Assembly (NCBI RefSeq): GCF_004363095.1
Contig: NZ_SNYO01000005.1
Location: 1-64,000 of the forward strand
Direction: 5' to 3'
DNA length: 64,000 nt
From: Actinomycetospora succinea
Lineage (GTDB): Bacteria > Actinomycetota > Actinomycetes > Mycobacteriales > Pseudonocardiaceae
Of this stretch, positions 1-15,815 are shown piece after piece. Position 1 is the stretch's first letter, and each line of letters begins with the position of its first letter. The position numbers and the translations under genes are program-made. Under the pieces are notes generated by a model. That model saw nothing but the letters and a program-made list of their open reading frames with translations, was not told the origin of the DNA and ran no database searches.

Positions 1-15
1 CAAACTCTCCAACAA
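1..15 (-). rRNA. rrs: 16S ribosomal RNA, extreme 5' end (partial)
   Basis: Read on the minus strand the first 15 bases give TTGTTGGAGAGTTTG, the conserved start of bacterial 16S rRNA (E. coli AGAGTTTG, positions 8-15). The rest of the gene lies to the left of the window. The T-rich leader and antitermination-like sequence just upstream support this. The exact mature 5' end is inferred from alignment to the E. coli numbering. Confidence 0.85.
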
Positions 16-236
16 AAAACATTGGAACAAACAGTCCCAGCAAAAACACCCAACCCCCACTGGCATGAAAGGTCAGGCGACTCAAAGAAACCCCATCACA
101 AACAACACCCAAAGGCACTGTTCGCCGACGAGGACAAACACACCAAACATTCAGCACACTGTTGAGTTCTCAAAGGACAACCACACCACCGTACCAACCC
201 ACTCACCGAGTGGACCTTTCGGAGGGCGAAGCTCCT
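16..236 (-). other. 16S rRNA leader with boxA-like sequence
   Basis: This transcribed leader is visibly richer in A and T than the surroundings. At 162-179 the minus strand reads TTGTCCTTTGAGAACTCAAC, the motif that precedes 16S genes in many actinobacteria. It contains a boxA-like TGTCCTTTGA (170-179) expected to recruit the Nus antitermination complex. Leader extent is inferred from the candidate promoter at 237-265. I see no protein gene here. Confidence 0.75.
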
Positions 237-265
237 AACTTAGTTGTCCGCCAGGCCCGGGGCAA
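237..265 (-). promoter_or_regulatory. Candidate rRNA operon promoter
   Basis: Minus-strand -35 TTGCCC (265-260), a 17-bp spacer and -10 TAAGTT (242-237) lie upstream of the 16S leader. A second -10-like TAGAGT is at 294-289 with a poorer -35, so tandem promoters are possible. Matches are partial, and the assignment rests mainly on position. Confidence 0.45.
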
Positions 266-397
266 CCCCTTGCTTGGCGATGACGTGAACTCTACACACG
301 CCGGAAACCCGCCCTGCACGGGGGGGTCGATCAGCGCATCGGCGCTGGTCACGGAAGGTTCCCGCCCCGTACGCAGGCGAAACGCCCACCGACCCGA

Positions 398-1681
398 TCA
401 GGTGCCCGCGAGCTCCACCCCGGCGGCGTTGCGCTTGCCCCGGCGCAGGACCAGCCAGCGGCCGTGCAGGAGGTCGGCGTCGGCCGGCTCCCACTCCTCC
501 GACTCGATCTTCGCGTTGTTCACGTACGCGCCACCCTCGGCGATCGTCCGGCGCGCGGCGCCCCGGCCCGTGGAGAGACCGCTCCCCACGAGCAGGTCGA
601 CGATCGTCGGCCGCTCCGAGCGCTCTGCGGTGTACGACGGGATCTCGGCGATCGCCGCGGAGAGCGTGGCCGCGTCGAGCTCGCCGAGCTCCCCGCGCCC
701 GAAGAGGGCCCGGCTCGCCGCCTCCGCCCGGGCGACCTCCTCCTCGCCGTGCACCAGCGCCGTCACCGCCCGGGCCAGCGCCCGCTGCGCCTCCCGCGCC
801 TGGGGCTTCTCCTCGGTGAGCCGCTCGAGCTCGGTGATCTCCTCGTGGGAGAGCCAGGTGAACGCGCGCAGGTAGGTGCCCACCATCGCGTCCTCGGCCT
901 GGATCCAGAACTGGTAGAAGGCGTACGGGCTGGTCAGCTCGCGGTCCAGCCACACGGTGCCGGACTCCGTCTTGCCGAACTTGGTCCCGTCGGCCTTCGT
1001 GATCAGCGGGGTGCCGAGCGCGTGCAGCGACCGGCCCTCGACGCGGTGGACGAGGTCGGTGCCCGCGGTGAGGTTGCCCCACTGGTCGCTGCCGCCGGTC
1101 TGCAGCGTGCAGCCGTAGCGGCGGTAGAGCTCGAGGAAGTCGTAGGACTGCAGCAGCTGGTAGGAGAACTCGGCGTAGCTGATGCCCTCGTCGGACTCCA
1201 TCCGCCTGCTCACGGCCTCCTTGGCGAGCATCCGGCCCACCCGGAAGTGCTTGCCGACGTCGCGCAGGAAGTCCAGCGTCGAGAGGCCCTCGGTCCAGTC
1301 GAGGTTGTTGACCAGCAGCGCGGCGTTCGGCACGTCGTCGGAGAAGTCGAGGAACGGCCGCAGCTGGGCCCCGAGCTTGTCCACCCAGCCGGCGACCACG
1401 TCGCGGTCGTTGAGCGTGCGCTCCGACGTGGGCTTCGGGTCGCCGATGAGACCGGTGGCGCCGCCGACCAGCGCGATCGGACGGTGGCCCGCCTGCTGGA
1501 AGCGGGCGAGCGTGAGCCACTGGAGCAGGTGTCCGATGTGCGCGCTCGGCGCGGTCGGGTCGATGCCGGAATAGAGGGTGACCATCCCCGCGTCGAGATC
1601 CCGGCGCAGCGCGTCGAGGTCGGTGCTCTGGGCGATGAGGCCCCGCCAGGCGAGGTCGTCGAGGAGGTGCGGTGCGGTCAC
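398..1681 (-). CDS. tyrS: Tyrosine--tRNA ligase
   Basis: Class I aminoacyl-tRNA synthetase that charges tRNA-Tyr in the cytoplasm; 427 residues, the normal bacterial TyrRS length. The HIGH motif is exact at residues 48-51 (AHIGHL), the KMSKS-type loop is KFGKT at 234-238, and QTGGSDQWGN near 194-203 is the tyrosine pocket. The C-terminal third carries the S4 RNA-binding domain. The start is GTG. It lies 22 bp downstream of mpg, the mpg-tyrS pairing seen in mycobacteria, and an rRNA operon follows on the same strand. A weak leaderless -10 (CAGACT) sits six bases before the GTG. Confidence 0.97.
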   Translation of the reverse strand: MTAPHLLDDLAWRGLIAQSTDLDALRRDLDAGMVTLYSGIDPTAPSAHIGHLLQWLTLARFQQAGHRPIALVGGATGLIGDPKPTSERTLNDRDVVAGWVDKLGAQLRPFLDFSDDVPNAALLVNNLDWTEGLSTLDFLRDVGKHFRVGRMLAKEAVSRRMESDEGISYAEFSYQLLQSYDFLELYRRYGCTLQTGGSDQWGNLTAGTDLVHRVEGRSLHALGTPLITKADGTKFGKTESGTVWLDRELTSPYAFYQFWIQAEDAMVGTYLRAFTWLSHEEITELERLTEEKPQAREAQRALARAVTALVHGEEEVARAEAASRALFGRGELGELDAATLSAAIAEIPSYTAERSERPTIVDLLVGSGLSTGRGAARRTIAEGGAYVNNAKIESEEWEPADADLLHGRWLVLRRGKRNAAGVELAGT

Positions 1682-1703
1682 GCGTCCAGTCTGCCGAACC
1701 CCG

Positions 1704-2327
1704 TCACCAGTCCGGACCGTCGGCCCGCGCGCGACCCGCCTTGTACGGCGTGACGGCGCGCGACCCGGCCACCCAGAAGCGCCACGGTCGCTCCTGGCCC
1801 GCCGCGACGCCGACCCGCGGCCCGGTCCGGATGTCGGCGTCGGGCACCGGGGTCCCGGCCTCCAGACGCACCGGGGACGACGGGGCGAGCACGTCGAGGC
1901 CGTTGGCCTCCCGATCGAGCCCGAGCAGGGCGCACAGTCGCGCCGGCCCCTTCGCGAGCTCGGCGTCGCGGCCCTTCGCGGTCGGCCGGCGGGCGTGCGC
2001 GGCGCCGAGGTCGGAGAGCACCTCCCCCGCGCGCAGCAGGACGGCGCCGGCGACCCCGTCCTGCAGGCACACCACGTTCGCGCAGAAGTGCATGCCGTAG
2101 ACGAAGTAGACGTACAGGTGGCCCGCCGGGCCCCACATGACCGCGTTGCGCGCGGTCCGGCCGCGGTAGCAGTGCGAGCCGGGGTCGTCGGCGCCGCGGT
2201 AGGCCTCGACCTCCACCAGGCGGACCCGCATCTCGCCCTGCGGGGTGTCGGCGGCGAGCTCGCACCCGAGCAGGCGGCGGGCGGCCGGGAGCACGTCGTC
2301 GGCGAGGGCCGACCGGTCGAGCAGCAT
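1704..2327 (-). CDS. mpg: DNA-3-methyladenine glycosylase (AAG/MPG family)
   Basis: Base-excision repair enzyme that removes alkylated purines such as 3-methyladenine from DNA. The 207-residue protein has the family blocks VEVEAYRGADDPGSH, the MWGPAGHLYVYFVYGMHF strand that intercalates into DNA, and the LLRAGE segment, in the usual order. The catalytic Glu is in the VEAY block. I chose the ATG at 2327; a longer in-frame extension upstream is mostly the shadow of the transglycosylase gene. It lies 32 bp downstream of that gene and just upstream of tyrS. Confidence 0.95.
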   Translation of the reverse strand: MLLDRSALADDVLPAARRLLGCELAADTPQGEMRVRLVEVEAYRGADDPGSHCYRGRTARNAVMWGPAGHLYVYFVYGMHFCANVVCLQDGVAGAVLLRAGEVLSDLGAAHARRPTAKGRDAELAKGPARLCALLGLDREANGLDVLAPSSPVRLEAGTPVPDADIRTGPRVGVAAGQERPWRFWVAGSRAVTPYKAGRARADGPDW

Positions 2328-2359
2328 CGGCGGTGATCCTGCCCTGGCGGGCGCGCCGG

Positions 2360-3277
2360 TCAGCGCGCGAGGTAGTCGACGGCCCGGACCGCCTGCGCCT
2401 CGTCGTAGCCGACGGGCAGGTGCACGCGGCCGGCCGTGGTGCGGAAGTAGACCTCCCAGGCGTGGAAGCCCAGGTAGGCGCGCTCGTCGGCCTGCATCAC
2501 CGCGGCGTAGGCGCGCACCGCGCGGACGTAGCGGTCGTCGTTGTTGTAGCGCTTCAGGGCGCGGTCGAGGCCGGCGTCGGTGGCGCCGCCGTTGGCGCGC
2601 AGGTAGTTGGCCGCGCCGAGGATCGCGTCGTGCGGGTCGGTGACGTCGCCGCCCAGCCCGTAGCCCGCCCAGGTGCTCGGCATGAACTGCATCGGCCCCC
2701 GCGCCCCGGCCTCGGAGTGCGAGGCGATGCGGCCCATGCGGCTCTCGACGAGGTTGACGGCCGCGAGCACCGTCCACGGCACGCCGAACCGGCCCTCGGC
2801 CTCACCGAAGGCGGCACGCAGCTCCCCGGGCGGGAGCGGCGCGGCGATGCGCCAGGCCGGGAGCATCTCCCCCGGTCCGCGCTTCGCCATGGAGAGCAGG
2901 TCGCGTCCGGCGCCGACGATGCGCTCGGTGCTCTCTCGAACGCGGGGCGACAGGGCGGCGAGGACGGGCGCCAGGCGCTCCGGGCGGAAGGCGAGCTCCT
3001 CGTAGGCGACCTGCGCGGTCCGGCCCGCGGACGCGACGTCGTCGGGTGGGCGGGCAGGGTCGGCGATCGTGGCCTGGGTGTCCTCGAGGACGCGGGCCAG
3101 GGCGACGGGCTCGTCCGGCACGGTGGGCCCGTGCGGGCCGACGACGTCGGAGGAGTCGTCGGTGGCGAGGACCGCCGCCGGCGTCGGGACCGCCGGTGCC
3201 GCCGGGGCCTCCGCACAGCCGGCCCCGACCGCGAGCACGCCCCGACCGCGAGCACGGCGAGGGCGGCCACCAGCCAC
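2360..3277 (-). CDS. Lytic murein transglycosylase, signal peptide disrupted by frameshift
   Basis: Cleaves the MurNAc-GlcNAc bond of peptidoglycan. From the 3277 start the catalytic Glu is E178 (NLVESRMG), followed by the SLT-type HSEAGARGPMQFMPSTW block and a YNNDDRYVRAV segment. This continuous frame lacks a hydrophobic leader. In the neighbouring frame, a GTG at 3306 encodes a lipoprotein leader (GRWLVAALAVLAVGAC). The two frames are separated by a 17-bp tandem duplication at 3222-3255; removing one copy joins them into ...LAVLAVGAGCAEAP, an ideal lipobox. The ancestral gene was therefore probably 2360-3306 and encoded a lipoprotein. As it stands, the product would be cytoplasmic or absent, unless this is a sequencing error. 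Confidence 0.85.
   Translation of the reverse strand: MAGGRPRRARGRGVLAVGAGCAEAPAAPAVPTPAAVLATDDSSDVVGPHGPTVPDEPVALARVLEDTQATIADPARPPDDVASAGRTAQVAYEELAFRPERLAPVLAALSPRVRESTERIVGAGRDLLSMAKRGPGEMLPAWRIAAPLPPGELRAAFGEAEGRFGVPWTVLAAVNLVESRMGRIASHSEAGARGPMQFMPSTWAGYGLGGDVTDPHDAILGAANYLRANGGATDAGLDRALKRYNNDDRYVRAVRAYAAVMQADERAYLGFHAWEVYFRTTAGRVHLPVGYDEAQAVRAVDYLAR
3222..3255. repeat. 17-bp perfect tandem duplication in a signal sequence
   Basis: Two identical head-to-tail copies of GCCCCGACCGCGAGCAC occupy 3222-3238 and 3239-3255. Seventeen is not a multiple of three, so the second copy shifts the reading frame between the hydrophobic leader and the mature transglycosylase. Confidence 0.97.
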
Positions 3278-3336
3278 CGACCCGCCACCGCACGCACGCG
3301 TTCCACGCTACGGCCCGGTGCGCGACCCGTTCGAGA

Positions 3337-8642
<5,306 letters not shown>

Positions 8643-8645
8643 CCG

Positions 8646-9592
8646 CTACGCCTCCTTCCCGTCGGCCGGCAGGACCATCGTCCCGACCCCGGCGCTGGTG
8701 AACACCTCGAGCAGCACGGAGTGCGCCACCCGCCCGTCGATGACGTGGGCGCGCGGGACGCCCCCGCGCACGGCCCGCAGGCAGGCCTCCATCTTCGGGA
8801 TCATGCCGCTGGCCAGGGACGGCAACAGCGTCTCGAGCTCGGCGTCGTCGATCTGCGAGCGCAGGCTCGAGCGGTCCGGCCAGTCGGTGTAGAGCCCCTC
8901 GACGTCGGTGAGGACGACGAGCTTGCGCGCGCCGAGCGCCTCGGCGAGGGCGGCGGCCGCGGTGTCGGCGTTGACGTTGTGGACGACTCCGTCGGCGTCG
9001 GGGGCCACGGTCGACACGACGGGGATGCGCCCGCCGGCGACGAGGTCGAGCACCGCGGCCGGGTTGACCTCGACGACGTCGCCGACCAGGCCCACGTCGA
9101 CCTGCTCGCCCTCGACCGTCGCGGTGCGCCGCGCGGCGGTGAACAGGCGCGCGTCCTCGCCGGAGAGCCCGACGGCGTAGGGGCCGTGGGCGTTGATCAG
9201 CCCGACGAGCTCGCGCCCGACCTGGCCCACGAGCACCATCCGGACGACGTCCATCGTCTCGGGGGTGGTGACGCGCAGCCCGCCGCGGAACTCGCCCTCC
9301 ATGCCGAGGCGGCCGAGCATGCTCGTGATCTGCGGGCCGCCGCCGTGGACGACGACCGGGCGGATGCCGGCGAGGCGCAGGAACACCATGTCCTCGGCGA
9401 ACGCGCGGCGCAGGGCGTCGTCGGTCATGGCGTTACCGCCGTACTTGACGACGACCACGGCGCCCTGGAAGCGCTGCAGCCAGGGCAGGGCCTCGGCGAG
9501 CACGCCGGCCTTGGCGGCGGCCTCGTGGTAGCGGTCGGGGACGTCGGCGGGGACGGGGATGCTGGTCAGCGCCTGGTCGATGTCGATGTCTG

Positions 9593-9596
<4 letters not shown>
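8646..9596 (-). CDS. argB: Acetylglutamate kinase
   Basis: Phosphorylates N-acetylglutamate, the committed step and usually the arginine-inhibited one in actinobacteria. The 316-residue protein has [19 protein letters not shown] and the [29 protein letters not shown] nucleotide-binding region of the amino-acid kinase family. The N-terminal extension with a predicted helix (roughly residues 12-45) resembles the helix that supports hexamers and arginine inhibition in other ArgB proteins; that role is inferred. The ATG overlaps the argJ stop as ATGA. Confidence 0.97.
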
Positions 9597-11820
<2,224 letters not shown>

Positions 11821-12324
11821 TCAACGCCGCCACGTGTACGGGATCGTCTCCTCCGGGCCGAGGCGCCGCCAGCGGTCGCGCAGCGCGCGCAGATCCTCGA
11901 CGGCCGTCGTGGCCTGCGCGGTCGTGAACGGGCTCGGCGTGCTCTGCGTGATGCCCCAGGCGGCGTCGAGCGCCTTCCTGGTCGCCCCGCCGTCCCGGTC
12001 GACACTCTGCTGCAGCACGCCGACGACGGTCTCGGCGAGCCCCAGCCACCTCGCGTTGACCTTGCGGACGGCGTCGGAGCGCTGCCGGCGGTCGTGGCGC
12101 AACCGGCCGCCGACGACCTCGATGCTCTCGAACAGCGCGCCCGCCCGGATCGAGCCCCAGAGCCCCTCGGTGATGCCCAGGGCGCGCTCGCCGAGGAAGT
12201 GGACGGCGTCGTGCGGGACGTCGCCGGTGCGCTCGTAGGACCGCAGGCGGAGCGTCACGCCGTCGCCGCGGTCGATCAGTGCGAGCGACCCGCCGTCCGG
12301 ACGCTTCGAGAACTCGACGTGCAC
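11821..12324 (-). CDS. Hypothetical protein, 167 aa
   Basis: No family recognised. The protein is soluble with no signal peptide or membrane segment. It starts MHVEFSKRPDGGSLALIDRGDGVTLRLRSYERTG, a likely beta-rich front half, followed by helices and a basic, Trp-containing end (LRALRDRWRRLGPEETIPYTWRR). Codon bias and third-position GC match the neighbours. Start is GTG; the nearby ATG is out of frame. It lies 45 bp upstream of argC on the same strand, so it may share a transcript with the arginine genes, but nothing in the sequence ties it to arginine. Confidence 0.75.
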   Translation of the reverse strand: MHVEFSKRPDGGSLALIDRGDGVTLRLRSYERTGDVPHDAVHFLGERALGITEGLWGSIRAGALFESIEVVGGRLRHDRRQRSDAVRKVNARWLGLAETVVGVLQQSVDRDGGATRKALDAAWGITQSTPSPFTTAQATTAVEDLRALRDRWRRLGPEETIPYTWRR

Positions 12325-12350
12325 GGGGTCATGCGATCACGCGGGTCGAG

Positions 12351-12401
12351 CGATTACTGGCTGGTATCGCTCGCGCAGCGAGAGATACCAGCCAGTAATC
12401 G
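12351..12401 (-). terminator. Long hairpin after the NADH dehydrogenase gene
   Basis: Arms 12351-12374 and 12378-12401 are complementary over 24 bp with a single mismatch and a 3-base loop (GCA). The hairpin starts three bases beyond the stop codon of the dehydrogenase (minus strand). There is no U tract, as is common for actinobacterial intrinsic terminators. Confidence 0.7.
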
Positions 12402-12403
12402 TC

Positions 12404-14542
12404 TCAGTTGGCGCGGTGATCGGTCCGCAGGGAGTGGCGCGGGCGGCTCGTCGACGGGTACGGCGCGCGGGGCCCGCTGTCCTGGGTCTCGTCGCTCGGG
12501 GTCGACGGGAACGACGGGTGCGGCTCGCGGAAGGACCCGGTGTCGGACGGCGCGCCGAAGGACAGCGACGGCGTGAGGTCGCGGAAGGTCGCTTCCGAGG
12601 ACAGGTCCGACGAGAACGACCCCGCCGGGAACGGCTCGGCGAACGGCTCCCGGAACGGCGGGAACGACGGGTGCGGCTCGCGCACCGCCGGGATGCCGCC
12701 GGACTGGCTCGCGGCGATCTGCATCGCCGGGATGCCCTGGGAGTCGGTCGCGCTCCCCGCGGCCGGGGTCGGGGTGGCCGCGCGGTGCCCGACCGGCTGG
12801 GACCCGGTCGCGGCCGGGTCCGCGCCCCAGGTCGGGGCCGGCGCCGGGACCGGCCCTGAGATCGGGGCTGCCCCGGTCGGCGGGTCGGCGGGCGTCTGGG
12901 GCCCGGCGACCGGCTCCTCCACCTCGGCGGGCGGCACGACCGTGGGCGGGGCGTCGGTGTCGGGCAGCGGGGCGGCGTCGCGGCGCCCGACGGCGACGAG
13001 GTCGCGGCCCAGCAGCCCGGACACCAGCCAGTCGAGGGCGATGCGGACGGTGCGGTCCGCGGTCGGCATGGCCCACAGGTGGTAGGCGCGGTGCAGCATG
13101 AACGCCGGCCAGCCCGTCATCCGCAGCGGGCCGATCTGGGCCGCACCGCGCCGGCGGCCCAGACCGGCCACGGCCCCCGAGTTCTTGTGGCGGTAGCCGC
13201 GCAGCAGCCGCCCGGCGAGGAACGCGTCGATGTTGCGGGCGAGCAGGCGCGCCTGGCGCACCGCGTGCTGGGCCGTCGGCGCGGTGGTGATCGGCTCGCC
13301 GTCGCGCGGGGCGGGCACGGTCACGTCGGGGACCGCGGCGCAGTCGCCGGCGGTGAAGACGTGGGCGCGGTCGCGGACCTGCAGGGTCGTCGCGCAGCGC
13401 ACCCGGCCCCGCGAGTCCAGGGGCAGGTCGGTGCGCTCGAGCAGCGGGTTCGGCACGGAGCCGGCGGCGACGACGATCGTGTCGGTGGCGAAGGTCGGCC
13501 CACCGGCGAGGACGACGGTCCCGCCGTGCGCCGACGTGATCTTGGCGCCGACCCGGACCTCGATCCCGCGGCGCAGCAGCTGGGCGTGCACGCGGGCGGC
13601 GAGCGCCGGGCTGACCTCGGGCATGATCCGCCCGGCGGCCTCGAGGAGCACCCACTGGATCTCCTCGGCGACGTAGCCGGGCTGGTGCTTCGCGGCGCGC
13701 CGCGTCATGTCCTCGAGCTCGCCGAGCACCTCGAGGCCCGCGAACCCGCCGCCGATCACGGTGAAGGTCAGCAGGCGGCGGCGCTCGGCCGGGTCGGTCG
13801 TCGACGCCGCGGCGTCCAGCCGGGACAGGACGTGCTCGCGCAGGGCGAGGGCGTCGGTCACCGACCGGAACGGGAGCGCGCGGTCCTCGAGACCGGGGAT
13901 GGGCAGGCGCCGGGGCGCCGTGCCGGGCGCGACGACGAGGACGTCGTAGCCGATCTCGCGGGTGCCGCCGTCGGGGAGGCTGACCACCGCGCGGCGCGAG
14001 GCGTCGTCGACCGCCGCGACCGACCCGGTGATCACGTCGCAGCGGCGCAGGGCGCGGCGCAGCGGGACGGTGAGGTGCCGCGGCTCGATCGCGCCGGCCG
14101 ACGCCTCGGGCAGGAACGGCTGGTAGGTCATGTGCGCCTGCGGGTCGACCACCGTGATGCCCGCGATGCCGGTCGTGGCGGCGCCGGGACCGAGGTGGCG
14201 CCCGCCCCGCGTGCCGCCGGGCAGGCGGGCCTGCAGCGCGCGCGCCGCGACGAGTCCGGCGTAGCCGCCGCCGACGACGAGCACCCGGGCACCCTCGGCG
14301 CCCTCGCCCGTCTCGCGGGACCGCAGCCGGGCGAGGAAGACGACCGCCACGACGCACAGGAAGCCACCGAGCGCCGCGGCGCCCCAGTTGGGCAGGGCGC
14401 CGAACACCCAGAACAGCGCGACGATGATGGGGCCGATGACGAGCAGCACGCCGCGGCCGACCACGAAGTCCGCGGTGGCCCAGGCGCCACCGGAGCTGTC
14501 GGGAGCCTCGGGGAGGGGCGGCTCGTCGGGCGCGCTGGACAT
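12404..14542 (-). CDS. Type II NADH dehydrogenase-like FAD oxidoreductase with N-terminal membrane anchor and long disordered tail
   Basis: Probably passes electrons from NADH to menaquinone at the membrane without pumping protons. Residues 28-71 form two membrane helices; the FAD site VLVVGGGYAGLVAARAL is near 90 and the NADH site VIGGGFAGLEVLGEL near 260, with a TAGDCAAVPD block near 400. Ordinary NDH-2 proteins have about 400-470 residues; this one has 712. The extra C-terminal part (about 540-712) is Pro/Ser/Gly-rich and disordered, and repeats REPHPSFP twice. The N-terminal helices replace the C-terminal amphipathic anchors of typical NDH-2. The precise acceptor is inferred. Confidence 0.85.
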   Translation of the reverse strand: MSSAPDEPPLPEAPDSSGGAWATADFVVGRGVLLVIGPIIVALFWVFGALPNWGAAALGGFLCVVAVVFLARLRSRETGEGAEGARVLVVGGGYAGLVAARALQARLPGGTRGGRHLGPGAATTGIAGITVVDPQAHMTYQPFLPEASAGAIEPRHLTVPLRRALRRCDVITGSVAAVDDASRRAVVSLPDGGTREIGYDVLVVAPGTAPRRLPIPGLEDRALPFRSVTDALALREHVLSRLDAAASTTDPAERRRLLTFTVIGGGFAGLEVLGELEDMTRRAAKHQPGYVAEEIQWVLLEAAGRIMPEVSPALAARVHAQLLRRGIEVRVGAKITSAHGGTVVLAGGPTFATDTIVVAAGSVPNPLLERTDLPLDSRGRVRCATTLQVRDRAHVFTAGDCAAVPDVTVPAPRDGEPITTAPTAQHAVRQARLLARNIDAFLAGRLLRGYRHKNSGAVAGLGRRRGAAQIGPLRMTGWPAFMLHRAYHLWAMPTADRTVRIALDWLVSGLLGRDLVAVGRRDAAPLPDTDAPPTVVPPAEVEEPVAGPQTPADPPTGAAPISGPVPAPAPTWGADPAATGSQPVGHRAATPTPAAGSATDSQGIPAMQIAASQSGGIPAVREPHPSFPPFREPFAEPFPAGSFSSDLSSEATFRDLTPSLSFGAPSDTGSFREPHPSFPSTPSDETQDSGPRAPYPSTSRPRHSLRTDHRAN

Positions 14543-14771
14543 GCAGGTGCTCCTCGCTGATCGGGGTCGAGGCGGCCGGCCCGGGCGAGGGGGAGCCCCC
14601 GGGTCACGGCCAGGTCACGCTAGGGGGACGGATCATGGCGGGGGGCGCACCTGAGAACACGACGCGCCACGACCCGGTCACCACCCGCCATCGCGCGGTC
14701 ACCGGTCGGGTGATCGCCCGAACGGTGGAAGAACGGACCGCTGGGCTCTCAGGAACGGCGACGAACGGTCC

Positions 14772-15815
14772 TCAGGGAAGACGGGCGTGCGCGCGGGTGA
14801 CCGCCGCCTCGGTCCGCTCGTCGAGGGTCCCGAACGGCGAGACCTCCAGGCGCTTCCGGGGCGCCGCCCACGTCCCCACGATCCGGCCGCGGTGGACGAC
14901 CGTGGCGCGGAAGACCCCGTTGCCCCCGGGGACGATTCGCTCGAAGTGCTCGGCGTCGAGGACGTCGTCGCGCCGGCCGTAACCGAGGACGAACTCGTCG
15001 AAGCCCGGGAGCAGGTGCACGCCGAGGGCCTGGCGGCGGTGCGCCGCGAGGACGTCGGGCACCGCCGGGTCCAGGAGGTACTCGGTGCCGTCCACGTCCA
15101 GGCTCGCGAGCTCCGGGCGCGCGATCGCGAGACCGGTGTCGACGTCGGCGGCCGGCATGGTGGTCCAGCGCAGGAAGTCGTTCCGCGTGGCCGGCCCGTG
15201 CGAGCGGAAGTAGCGCCGCGCCCACTCCCCCAGCGCCTCGTCGCGCTCGAGGCGCCGGGGCGCGGGGATCCAGCGCGCCACGTCGACGATGACCGGTTCC
15301 CCCTCGCGGAAGGGCCCGAAGCACAGCAGTCCTCGCGACGCCAGCGTGCCGAGCAGGTGGTAGCCCCGGCCCTTCACGGGCTCGAGGCCCGCCTGCTCCC
15401 AGACCGCGAACAGCGCCTCGCGCGTGGCCGGGACGGCACCGAGGGCCAGCTCGCCGGCGCGCTCGACGTCGGCCTCGGTCAGGCCCAGCTCGACACGACG
15501 GCGCGCCGCCTGGACCTGCGGGCGCGGCGTGCCCAGCGGGAGCATCCAGCCGAGGTCCTCGGCGGGGACGAGGTGCAGCGTCCCGCGCATCGGCCAGCTG
15601 CGGACGACCTGCCCGGCGTCGCACGCCGCCACGACGGCCTCACGCGACCGGCTCGCCGTCCGCAGCGCCAGGGACGTCAGCGCGCCCGGGAGGTCCTGGG
15701 CCTGCACGGCGCCGAGGTGGCGGACCACCTCGGCGACGTCGTCCGTCCTCGATCCGACGATCCCGAGAGCGACCAACCGCAGCAGCCCGACCTCCGAGAC
15801 CCGCCGCGCGCTCAT
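14772..15815 (-). CDS. Winged helix DNA-binding domain protein (HTH_42/YcaQ-like family)
   Basis: The 347-residue protein matches the family in which a crosslink-repair glycosylase-like core carries winged-helix modules: early VVRHLGAVQAQDLPGALTSLALR, then RSWPMRGTLHLVPAEDLGWML, and later PGFDEFVLGYGRR. The QAQD segment corresponds to the active-site region of the YcaQ/AlkX DNA glycosylases, but the typical catalytic QxQ or QxD reading cannot be confirmed by eye. Actinobacterial members are mostly uncharacterised. The ATG overlaps the stop of the hydrolase upstream as ATGA, so both are cotranscribed and probably under the divergent TetR. Confidence 0.8.
   Translation of the reverse strand: MSARRVSEVGLLRLVALGIVGSRTDDVAEVVRHLGAVQAQDLPGALTSLALRTASRSREAVVAACDAGQVVRSWPMRGTLHLVPAEDLGWMLPLGTPRPQVQAARRRVELGLTEADVERAGELALGAVPATREALFAVWEQAGLEPVKGRGYHLLGTLASRGLLCFGPFREGEPVIVDVARWIPAPRRLERDEALGEWARRYFRSHGPATRNDFLRWTTMPAADVDTGLAIARPELASLDVDGTEYLLDPAVPDVLAAHRRQALGVHLLPGFDEFVLGYGRRDDVLDAEHFERIVPGGNGVFRATVVHRGRIVGTWAAPRKRLEVSPFGTLDERTEAAVTRAHARLP

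Noticed and set aside
162..875. Plus-strand ORF across the rRNA leader and the tyrS end
   Set aside because: Antisense shadow of tyrS; its sequence is Arg/Ser/Pro-rich without any domain.
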